From Psococerastis gibbosa (taxonomy: Eukaryota; Arthropoda; Insecta; Psocodea; Psocidae), in contig OZ020485.1 of NCBI GenBank assembly GCA_963971405.1, positions 868,001 to 932,000 of the forward strand: 64,000 nucleotides of DNA, given 5' to 3'. This document shows positions 39,745 through 51,400 of this stretch, one piece after another. The notes under the pieces were generated by a model that was not told the origin of the DNA, did no database searches, and saw only the letters and a list, made by a program, of their open reading frames with translations. The position numbers and the translations under genes were made by a program. How positions within the stretch are numbered: position 1 is the stretch's first letter; every line of letters begins with the position of its first letter.

Positions 39745-42700
39745 ATTCATTCGAAAAGAATACGAAAAATAGCTATTTACTTATTTTATTTTTTTTAAAG
39801 GTCTTGATATGACAAGGGTGTCTTCATTTTGCTTATTTTGGCTCATTGTATTGTATTTAACATTGAGCAATTGCTCCTGCGAGTTCATCGGTGTAAATGT
39901 AGCTAAAAAAAATTCATTCGACAAGAATAAGAAAAATACCAATTTAATTATTTTATTTTTTTTAAAGGTTTTAAAAAGATATACGTGTTTTAGTTTTGCC
40001 TATTTAGGCTCATTGTATTGTATTTAACATTGGCCACTTGCTCCTGCGTGTTCATCTGTGAAAATGTAGCTAGCAAAAATTCATTCGACAAGAATACGAA
40101 AAATAGCTATATACTTATATTATTTTTTTTAAAGGTCTTGATATGACACGGGTGTCTTAATTTGGCTTATTTTGGCTCATTGTATTGTAGTTAACATTGA
40201 GCAATTGCTCCTGCGCGTTCATCGGTGTAAATGTAGCTAAAAAAAATTCATTCGACAAGAATAAGAAAAATAGCTATTTACTTATTTTATTTTTTTAAAG
40301 GTTTTAAAAAGATATAGGTGTCTTAATTTTGCTTATTTTGGCTCAATGTATTGAACTTAACATTGAGCAATTGCTCCTGCGTGTTCATCGGTGTAAATGT
40401 AGCTAAAAAAAATTCATTCGACAAGAATAAGAAAAATAGCTATTTACTTATTTTATTTTTTTTAAAGGTCTTGATATGACAAGGGTGTCTTCATTTTGCT
40501 TATTTTGGCTCATTGTATTGTATTTAACATTGGCCACTTGCTCCTGCGTGTTCATCTGTGTAAATGTAGCTACCAAAAATTCATTCGACAAGAATACGAA
40601 AAATAGCTATATACTTATTTTATTTTTTTTAAAGGTCTTGATATGACACGGGTGTCTTAATTTGGCTTATTTTGGCTCATTGTATTGTAATTAACATTGA
40701 GCAATAGCTCATGCGTGTTCATCGGTGTAAATGTAGCTAAAAAAAATTCATTCGACAAGAATAAGAAAAATAGCTATTTACTTATTTTATTTTTTTAAAG
40801 GTTTTAAAAAGATATAGGTGTCTTAATTTTGCTTATATTGGCTCACTGTATTATACTTGACATTGAACAATTGCTCCTGCGTGTTCATCGGTGTAAATGT
40901 AGCTAAAAAAAATTCATTCGACAAGAATAAGAAAAATAGCTTTTTACTTATATTATTTTTTTTAAAGGTCTTAAAAAGATATAGGTGTCTTAATTTTGCT
41001 TATTTAGGCTCACTGTATTGTACTTAACATTGGCCACTTGCTCCTGCGTGTTCATCGGTGTAAATGTAGCTAAAAAAAATTCATTCGACAAGAATAAGAA
41101 AAATAGCTATTTACTTATTTTATTTTTTTTAAAGGTTTTAAAAAGATATAGGTGTCTTTATTTTGCTTATTTTGGCTCAATGTATTGTACTTAACATTGA
41201 GCAATTGTTCCTGCGTGTTCATCGGTGTAAATCTAGCTAAAAAAAATTCATTCGACAAGAATAAGAAAAATAGATATTTACTTATTTTATTTTTTTTAAA
41301 GGTCTTAAAAAGATATAGGTGTCTTAATTTTGCTTATAAGGGCTTACTGTATTGTATTTAACATTGGCCACTTGCTCCTGCGTGTTCATCGGTGTAAATG
41401 TAGCTACCATAAATTCATTCGACAAGAATACGAAAAATAGCTATATACTTATTTTATTTTTTTTAAAGGTCTTGATATGACACGGGTGTCTTAATTTGGC
41501 TTATTTTGGCTCACTGTATTGTAGTTAACATTGAGCAATTGCTCCTGCGTGTTCATCGGTGTAAATGTAGCTAAAAAAAATTCATTCGACAAGAAAAAGA
41601 AAAATAGCTATTTACTTATTTTATTTTTTTAAAGGTTTTAAAAAGATATAGGTGTCTTAATTTTGCTTATTTTGGCTCATTGTATTGTACTTGACATTGA
41701 GCAATTGCTCCTGCGTGTTCATCGGTTTAAATGTTGCTAAAAAAAATTCATTCGGCAAGAATAAAAAAAATAGCTATTTACTTATTTTATTTTTTTTAAA
41801 GGTCTTGATATGATAAGGGTGTCTTAATTTTGCTTATTTTGGCTCATTGTATTAAACTTAACATTGAGCAATTGCTCCTACGTGTTCATCGGTGTAAATG
41901 TAGCTAAAAAAAATTCATTCGACAAGAATAAGAAAAATAGCTATTTACTTATTTTATTTTTTTTAAAGGTCTTAAAAAGATATAGGTGTCTTAATTTTGC
42001 TTATTTAGGCTCATTGTATTGTACTTAACATTGGCCACTTGCTCCTGCGTGTTCATCGGTGTAAATGTAGCTACAAAAAATTCATTCGACAAGAATACGA
42101 AAAATAGCTATATACTTATTTTTTTTTTTTTTTTAAAGGTCTTGATATGACACGGGTGTCTTAATTTGGCTTATTTAGGCTCATTGTATTGTAATTAACA
42201 TTGAGGAATTGCTCCTGCGTGTTCATCGGTGTAAATGTGGCTAAAAAAAATTCATTCGACAAGAATAAGAAAAATAGCTATTTACTTATTTTATTTTTTT
42301 AAAGGTTTTAAAAAGATATAGGTGTCTTAATTTTGCTTATTTTGGCTCAATGTATTGTACTTGACATTGAGAAATTGCTCCTGCGTGTTCATCGGTTTAA
42401 ATGTTGCTAAAAAAAATTCATTCGACAAGAATAAAAAAAAGAGCTATTTACTTATTTTATTTTTTTTAAAGGTCTTGATATGATAAGGGTGTCTTAATTT
42501 GGCTTATTTTGGCTCATTGTATTGTACTTAACATTGGGCAATTGCTCATGCGTGTTCATCGGTGTAAATGTAGCTAAAAAAAATTCATTCGACAAGAATA
42601 AGAAAAATAGCTATTTACTTATTTTATTTTTTTAAAGGTCTTAAAAATATATAGGTGTCTTAATTTTCCTTGTTTAGGTACACTGTGTAGTACTTAACAT

Positions 42701-45700
42701 TGAGCAATTGCTCCTGCGTGGTCATCGGTGTAAATGTAGCTACAAAAAATTCATTCGACAAGAATACGAAAAATAGCTATATACTTATTTAATTTTTTTT
42801 AATAGTTATGAAATGATATGGGTGTCTTAATATTGCTTATTTTGACTCATTGTATTGTACTTAACATTGAGCAATTGCTCCTGCGTGTTCATCGGTTTAA
42901 ATGCTGCTAAAAAAAATTCATTCGACAAGAATACGAAAAATAGCTATTTACTTATTTTATTTTTTTTAAAGGTCTTGATATGACACGGGTGTCTTAATTT
43001 GGCTTATGTTTGCTCATTGTATTGTAGTTAACATTGAGCAATTGCTCCTGCGTGTTCATCGGTGTAAATGTAGCTAAAAAAAATTCATTCGACAAGAATA
43101 AGAAAAATAGCTATTTACTTATTTTATTTTTTTAAAGGTTTTAAAAAGATGTAGGTGTCTTAATTTTGCTTATTTTGGCTCATTGTATTGTACTTGACAT
43201 TGAAGTATTGCTCCTGCGTGTTCATCGGTTTAAATGTTGCTAAAAAAAATTCATTCGACAAGAATAAAAAAAATGGCTATTTACTTATTTTATTTTTTTT
43301 AAAGGTCTTGATATGACAAGGGTGTCTTCATTTTGCTTATTTTGGCTCATTGTATTGTATTTAACATTGAGCAATTGCTCCTGCGAGTTCATCGGTGTAA
43401 ATGTAGCTAAAAAAAATTCATTCGACAAGAATAAGAAAAATACCAATTTACTTATTTTATTTTTTTTAAAGGTTTTAAAAAGATATACGTGTTTTAGATT
43501 TGCTTATTTAGGCTCACTGTATTGTATTTAACATTGGCCACTTGCTCCTGCGTGTTCATCTGTGTAAATGTAGCTACCAAAAATTCATTCGACAAGAATA
43601 CGAAAAATAGCTATTTACTTATTTTATTTTTTTAAAGGTCTTGATATGACAAGGGTGTCTTCATTTTGCTTATTTTGGCTCATTGTATTGTATTTAACAT
43701 TGAGCAATTGCTCCTGCGAGTTCATCGGTGTAAATGTAGCTAAAAAAAATTCATTCGACAAGAATAAGAAAAATACCAATTTAATTATTTTATTTTTTTA
43801 AAGGTTTTAAAAAGATATACGTGTTTTAGTTTTGCCTATTTAGGCTCATTGTATTGTATTTAACATTGGCCACTTGCTCCTGCGTGTTCATCTGTGAAAA
43901 TGTAGCTACCAAAAATTCATTCGACAAGAATACGAAAAATAGCTATATACTTATATTATTTTTTTTAAAGGTCTTGATATGACACGGGTGTCTTAATTTG
44001 GCTTATTTTGGCTCATTGTATTGTAGTTAACATTGAGCAATTGCTCCTGCGCGTTCATCGGTGTAAATGTAGCTAAAAAAAATTCATTCGACAAGAATAA
44101 GAAAAATAGCTATTTACTTATTTTATTTTTTTAAAGGTTTTAAAAAGATATAGGTGTCTTAATTTTGCTTATTTTGGCTCAGTGTATTGAACTTAACATT
44201 GAGCAATTGCTCCTGCGTGTTCATCTGTGTAAATGTAGCTAAAAAAAATTCATTCGACAAGAATAAGAAAAATAGCTTTTTACTTATATTATTTTTTTTA
44301 AAGGTCCTAAAAAGATATAGGTGTCTTAATTTTGCTTATTTAGGCTCACTGTATTGTACTTAACATTGGCCACTTGCTCCTGCGTGTTCATCGGTGTAAA
44401 TGTAGCTAAAAAAAATTCATTCGACAAGAATAAGAAAAATAGCTATTTACTTATTTTATTTTTTTTAAAGGTTTTAAAAAGATATAGGTGTCTTTATTTT
44501 GCTTATTTTGGCTCAATGTATTGTACTTAACATTGAGCAATTGTTCCTGCGTGTTCATCGGTGTAAATCTAGCTAAAAAAAATTCATTCGACAAGAATAA
44601 GAAAAATAGATATTTACTTATTTTATTTTTTTAAAGGTCTTAAAAAGATATAGGTGTCTTAATTTTGCTTATTTAGGCTCATTGTATTGTACTTAACATT
44701 GGCCACTTGCCCCTGCGTGTTCATCGGTGTAAATGTAGCTACAAAAAATTCATTCGACAAGAATACGAAAAATAGCTATATACTTATTTTATTTTTTTTA
44801 AAGGTCTTGATATGACACGGGTGTCTTAATTTGGCTTATATAGGCTCATTGTATTGTAATTAACATTGTGCAATTGCTCCTGCGTGTTCGTCGGTGTAAA
44901 TGTGGCTAAAAAAAATTCATTCGACAAGAATAAGATAAATAGCTATTTACTTATTTTATTTTTTTTAAAGGTTTTAAAGGTTAATAGGTGTCTTAATTTT
45001 GCTTATTTTGGCTCAATGTATTGTACTTAACATCGAGCAGTTGTTCCTGCGTGTTCATCGGTGTAAATGTAGCTAAAAAAAATTCATTCGACAAGAATAA
45101 GAAAAATAGCTATTTACTTATTTTATTTTTTTTAAAGGTCTTAAAAAGATATAGGTGTCTTAATTTTGCTTATTTAGGCTCATTGTATTGTACTTAACAT
45201 TTGCCACTTGCTCCTGCGTGTTCATCGGTGTAAATGTTGCTAAAAAAAATTCATTCGACAAGAATAAAAAAAATAGCTATTTACTTATTTTATTTTTTTT
45301 AAAGGTCTTGATATGATAAGTGTGTCTTAATTTGGCTTATTTTGGCTCATTGTATTGTACTTAACATTGAGCAATTGCTCCTGCGTGTTCATCGGTGTAA
45401 ATGTAGCTAAAAAAAATTCATTCGACAAGAATAAGAAAAATAGCTATTTACTTATTTTATTTTTTTAAAGGTCTTAAAAAGATATAGGTGTCATAATTTT
45501 GCTTGATTAGGTACATTGTGTAGGACTTAACATTGAACAATTGCTCCTGCGTGTTCATCGGTGTAAATGTAGCTACAAAAAATTCATTCGACAAGAATAC
45601 GATAATAGCCATATACTCATTTTATTTTTTTTAATGGTCTTGAAATGATATGTGTGTCTTAGTTTTGCTTATTTTGACTCACTGTATTGTACTTAACATT

Positions 45701-46335
45701 GAGCAATTGCTCCTGCGTGTTCATCGGAGTAAATGTAGCTAAACCAAATTCATTCGACAAGAATACAAAAAATAGCTATATACTTATTTTATTTTTTTAA
45801 AGGTCTTAAAAAGATATAGGTGTCTTAATTTTGCTTATTTAGGCTCACTGTATTGTACTAAACATTGGCCAATTGCTCCTGCGTGTTCATCGGTGTAAAT
45901 GCAGCTACAAAAAATTCATTCGACAAGAATACAAAAAATAGCTATATACTTATTTTATTTTTTTAAAGGTCTTAAAAAGATATAGGTGTCTTAATTTTGC
46001 TTATTTAGGCTCATTGTATTGTACTTAACATTGACCACTTGCTCCTGCGTGTTCATCGGTGTAAATGTAGCTAAAAAAAATTCATTCGACAAGAATAAGA
46101 AAAATAGCTATTTACTTATTTTATTTTTTTTAAAGGTCTTAAAAAGATATAGGTGTCTTAATTTTAATTATTTAGGCTCATTGTATTGTAGTTAACATTG
46201 GCCACTTGCTCCTGCGTGTTCATCGGTGTAAATGTTGCTAAAAAAAAATTCATTCGACAAGAATAAAAAAAATAGCTATTTACTTATTTTATTTTTTTTA
46301 AAGGTCTTGATATGATAAGGGTGTCTTAATTTGGC
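39745..46335. repeat. HOR-D copy 3, truncated (6.6 kb)
   Basis: It enters the D pattern at the equivalent of about 18,240 or 26,910 and follows it to the equivalent of 33,170. Offsets are 21,505 then 21,338 bp to copy 1, and 12,835, 13,002 then 13,168 bp to copy 2. It has neither the extra monomer of copy 1 nor the missing monomer at 27,275 of copy 2, and it retains a monomer that both others lack. It therefore looks closest to the ancestral unit. It ends in a hybrid monomer that leads into HOR-F copy 2. Confidence 0.85.
44403..44569. repeat. Monomer present only in HOR-D copy 3
   Basis: In copies 1 and 2 (about 23,063 and 31,399) the GGCCACTTGC monomer is joined within GTAAATCTAGC to the second half of the next monomer. 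In copy 3 the first monomer is complete (GTAAATGTAGC) and a further monomer with GTCTTTATTTTGC and TTGTTCCTGCG precedes the AAATCTAGC site. HOR-C copy 3 (19,550-19,730) has the same full arrangement, so the short form in copies 1 and 2 is most simply a shared deletion. Confidence 0.82.
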
Positions 46336-46500
46336 TTATTTTGGCTCACTGTATTATACTTGACATTGAGCAATTGCTCCTGCGTGTTCATCGGTGTAAA
46401 TGTAGCTAAAAAAAATTCATTCGACAAGAATAAGAAAAATAGATATTTACTTATTTTATTTTTTTTAAAGGTCTTAAAAAGATATAGGTGTCTTAATTTT
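46334..46500. repeat. Hybrid monomer at the HOR-D copy 3 / HOR-F copy 2 junction
   Basis: The start (GATATGATAAGGGTGTCTTA, then GGCTTATTTTGGCTCA) matches the D unit near 33,141-33,170. From about 46,346 it reads CACTGTATTATACTTGAC, which is F-type sequence as at 34,845. The join removes ten monomers (about 1,667 bp) relative to the arrangement at 33,170-34,840. Confidence 0.8.
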
Positions 46501-49500
46501 AATTATTTAGGCTCACTGTATTGTAGTTAACATTGGCCACTTGCTCCTGCGTGTTCATCGGTGTAAATGTTGCTAAAAAAAAATTCATTCGACAAGAATA
46601 AGAAAAATAGCTATTTACTTATTTTATTTTTTTAAAGGTCTTAAAAAGATATAGGTGTCTTAATTTTGCTTGATTAGGTACATTGTGTAGGACTTAACAT
46701 TGAACAATTGCTCCTGCGTGTTCATCGGTGTAAATGTAGCTACAAAAAATTCATTCGACAAGAATACGATAATAGCTATATACTCATTTTATTTTTTTTA
46801 ATGGTCTTGAAATGATATGTGTGTCTTAGTTTTGCTTATTTTGACTCACTGTATTGTACTTAACATTGAGCAATTGCTCCTGCGTGTTCATCGGAGTAAA
46901 TGTAGCTAAACAAAATTCATTCGACAAGAATACAAAAAATAGCTATATACTTATTTTATTTTTTTAAAGGTCTTAAAAAGATATAGGTGTCTTAATTTTG
47001 CTTATTTAGGCTCACTGTATTGTACTTAACATGGGCCAATTGCTCCTGCGTGTTCATCGGTGTAAATGCAGCTACAAAAAATTCATTCGACAAGAATACA
47101 AAAAATAGCTATATACTTATTTTATTTTTTTAAAGGTCTTAAAAAGATATAGGTGTCTTAATTTTGCTTATTTAGGCTCATTGTATTGTACTTAACATTG
47201 ACCACTTGCTCCTGCGTGTTCATCGGTGTAAATGTAGCTAAAAAAAATTCATTCGACAAGAATAAGAAAAATAGCTATTTACTTATTTTATTTTTTTTAA
47301 AGGTCTTAAAAAGATATAGGTGTCTTAATTTTAATTATTTAGGCTCATTGTATTGTAGTTAACATTGGCCACTTGCTCCTGCGTGTTCATCGGTGTAAAT
47401 GTTGCTAAAAAAAAATTCATTCGACAAGAATAAAAAAAATAGCTATTTACTTATTTTATTTTTTTTAAAGGTCTTGATATGATAAGGGTGTCTTAATTTG
47501 GCTTATTTCGGCTCATTGTATTGTACTTAACATTGAGCAATTGCTCCTGCGTGTTCATCGGTGTAAATGTAGCTAAAAAAAATTCATTCGACAAGAATAA
47601 GAAAAATAGCTATTTACTTATTTTATTTTTTTAAAGGTCTTAAAAAGATATAGGTGTCTTAATTTTGCTTGTTTACGTACATTGTGTAGGACTTAACATT
47701 CAACAATTGCTCCTGCGTGTTCATCGGTGTAAATGTAGCTACAAAAAATTCATTCGACAAGAATACGATAATAGCTATATACTTATTTTTTTTTTTTAAT
47801 GGTCTTGAAAAGATATGGGTGTCTTAGTTTTGCTTATTTTGACTCACTGTATTGTACTGAACATTGAGCAATTGCTCCTGCGTGTTCATCGGTGTAAATG
47901 TAGCTAAAAAAAATTCATTCGACAAGAATAAGAAAAATACCAATTTACTTATTTTATTTTTTTTAAAGGTTTTAAAAAGATATACGTGTTTTAGTTTTGC
48001 TTATTTAGGCTCATTGTATTGTATTTAACATTGGCCACTTGCTCCTGCGTGTTCATCTGTGAAAATGTAGCTACCAAAAATTCATTCGACAAGAATACGA
48101 AAAATAGCTATATACTTATATTATTTTTTTTAAAGGTCTTGATATGACACGGGTGTCTTAATTTGGCTTATTTTGGCTCATTGTATTGTAGTTAACATTG
48201 AACAATTGCTCCTGCGTGTTCATCGGTGTAAATGTAGCTAAAAAAAATTCATTCGACAAGAATAAGAAAAATAGCTATTTACTTATTTTATTTTTTTAAA
48301 GGTTTTAAAAAGATATAGGTGTCTTAATTTTGCTTATTTTGGCTCATTGTATTGTACTTGACATTGAGCAATTGCTCCTGCGTGTTCATCGGTTTAAATG
48401 TTGCTAAAAAAAATTCATTCGACAAGAATAAAAAAAATTGCTATTAACTTATTTTATTTTTTTTAAAGGTCTTGATATGATAAGGGTGCCTTAATTTTGC
48501 TTATTTTGGCTCATTGTATTGAACTTAACATTGAGCAATTGCTCCTGCGTGTTCATCGGTGTAAATGTAGCTAAAAAAAATTCATTCGACAAGAATAAGA
48601 AAAATAGCTATTTACTTATTTTATTTTTTTTAAAGGTTTTAAAAAGATATAGGTGTCTTTATTTTGCTTGTTTTGACTCATTGTATTGTACTTAACATTA
48701 AGCAATTGCTCCTGCGTGTTCATCGGTTTAAATGTTGCTAAAAAAAATTCATTCGACAAGAATACGAAAAATAGCTATTTATTTATTTTATTTTTTTTAA
48801 AGGTTTTAAAAAGATATACGTGTCTTAATTTTGCTTATTTAGGCTCATTGTATTGTATTTAACATTGGCCACTTGCTCCTGCGTGTTCATCTGTGTAAAT
48901 GTAGCTACCAAAAATTCATTCGACAAGAATACGAAAAATAGCTATATACTTATTTTATTTTTTTTAAAGGTCTTGATATGACACGGGTGTCTTAATTTGG
49001 CTTATTTTGGCTCATTGTATTGTAATTAATATTGAGCAATAGCTCATGCGTGTTCATCGGTGTAAATGTAGCTAAAAAAAATTCATTCGACAAGAATAAG
49101 AAAAATAGCTATTTACTTATTTTATTTTTTTAAAGGTTTTAAAAAGATATAGGTGTCTTAATTTTGCTTATATTGGCTCACTGTATTATACTTGACATTG
49201 AGCAATTGCTCCTGCGTGTTCATCGGTGTAAATGTAGCTAAAAAAAATTCATTCGACAAGAATAAGAAAAATAGATATTTACTTATTTTATTTTTTTTAA
49301 AGGTCTTAAAAAGATACAGGTGTCCTAATTTTGCTTATTTGGGCTCACTGTATTGTACTTAACATTGGCCACTTGCTCCTGCGTGTTCATCGGTGTAAAT
49401 GTAGCTACAAAAAATTCATTCGACAAGAATACGAAAAATAGCTATATACTTATTTTATTTTTTTTAAAGGTCTTGATATCACACGGGTGTCTTAATTTGG

Positions 49501-51400
49501 CTTATATAGGCTCATTGTATTGTAATTAACATTGTGCAATTGCTCCTGCGTGTTCGTCGGTGTAAATGTGGCTAAAAAAAATTCATTCGACAAGAATAAG
49601 AAAAATAGCTATTTACTTATTTTATTTTTTTTAAAGGTTTTAAAAAGATGTAGGTGTCTTAATTTTGCTTATTTTGGCTCAATGTATTGTACTTAACATC
49701 GAGCAGTTGTTCCTGCGTGTTCATCGGTGTAAATGTAGCTAAAAAAAATTCATTCGACAAGAATAAGAAAAATAGCTATTTACTTATTTTATTTTTTTTA
49801 AAGGTCTTAAAAAGATATTGGTGTCTTAATTTTGCTTATTTAGGCTCATTGTATTGTACTTAACATTGGCCACTTGCTCCTGCGTGTTCATCGGTGTAAA
49901 TGTTGCTAAAAAAAAATTCATTCGACAAGAATAAAAAAAATAGCTATTTACTTATTTTATTTTTTTTAAAGGTCTTGATATGATAAGGGTGTCTTAATTT
50001 GGCTTATTGTGGCTCATTGTATTGTACTTAACATTGAGCAATTGCTCCTGCGTGTTCATCGGTGTAAATGTAGCTAAAAAAAATTCATTCGACAAGAATA
50101 AGAAAAATAGCTATTTACTTATTTTATTTTTTTAAAGGTCTTAAAAAGATATAGGTGTCTTAATTTAGCTTGTTTACGTACATTGTGTAGGACTTAACAT
50201 TCAACAATTGCTCCTGCGTGTTCATCGGTGTAAATGTAGCTACAAAAAATTCATTCGACAAGAATACGATAATAGCTATATACTTATTTTTTTTTTTTAA
50301 TGGTCTTGAAATGATATGGGTGTCTTAGTTTTGCTTATTTTGACTCACTGTATTGTACTGAACATTGAGCAATTGCTCCTGCGTGTTCATCGGAGTAAAT
50401 GTAGCTAAACAAAATTCATTCGACAAGAATAAGAAAAACAGCTATTTACTTATTTTATTTTTTTAAAGGTTTTAAAAAGATAAAGGTGTCTTAATTTTGC
50501 TTATTTTGGCTCATTGTATTGTACTTGACATTGAGAAATTGCTCGTGCGTGTTCAACGGTTTAAATGTTGCTAAAAAAAATTCATTCGACAAGAATAAAA
50601 AAAATTGCTATTTACTTATTTTATTTTTTTAAAGGTCTTGATATGATCAGGGTGTCTTAATTTGGCTTATTTTGGCTCATTGTATTGTACTTAACATTGA
50701 GCAATTGCTCCTGCGTGTTCATCGGTGTAAATGTAGCTAAAAAAAATTCATTCGACAAGAATAAGAAAAATAGATATTTACTTATTTTATTTTTTTAAAG
50801 GTCTTAAAAAGATATAGGTGTCGTTATTTTGCTTATTTTGGCTCAATGTATTGTACTTAACATTGAGCGATTGTTCCTGCGTGTTCATCGGTGTAAATGT
50901 AGCTAAAAAAAATTCATTCGACAAGAATAAGAAAAATAGCTATTTACTTATTTTATTTTTTTTAAAGGTCTTAAAAAGATATAGGTGTCTTAATTTTGCT
51001 TATTTAGGCTCATTGTATTGTACTTAACATTGGCCACTTGCTCCTGCGTGTCCATCGGTGTAAATGTAGCTACAAAAAATTCATTCGACAAGAATACGAA
51101 AAATAGCTATATACTTATTTTATTTTTTTTAAAGGTCTTGATATGACACGGGTGTCTTAATTTGGCTTATTTTTGCTCATTGTATTGTAATTAACATTGA
51201 GCAATTGTTCCTGCGTGTTCATCGGTGTAAATGTAGCTAAAAAAAATTCATTCGACAAGAATAAGAAAAATAGCTATTTACTTATTTTATTTTTTTTAAA
51301 GGTTTAGAAAAGATATAGGTGTCTTAATTTTGCTTATTTTGGCTCATTGTATTGTACTAAACATTGACCAGTTGCTCGTGCGTGTTCATCGGTGTAAATG
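46340..51400. repeat. HOR-F copy 2 (about 5.06 kb)
   Basis: It matches copy 1 at offsets of 11,501 bp and, after one extra monomer near 47,070-47,240, of 11,668 bp. Only a handful of differences are visible in 5 kb, for example TTAATATTGAGC at about 49,027 against TTAACATTGAGC, and GATATTGGTG at about 49,815 against GATATAGGTG. It continues past the end of copy 1 into the divergent G segment with CAAAAAATTC where copy 1 switches to D sequence. Confidence 0.85.
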
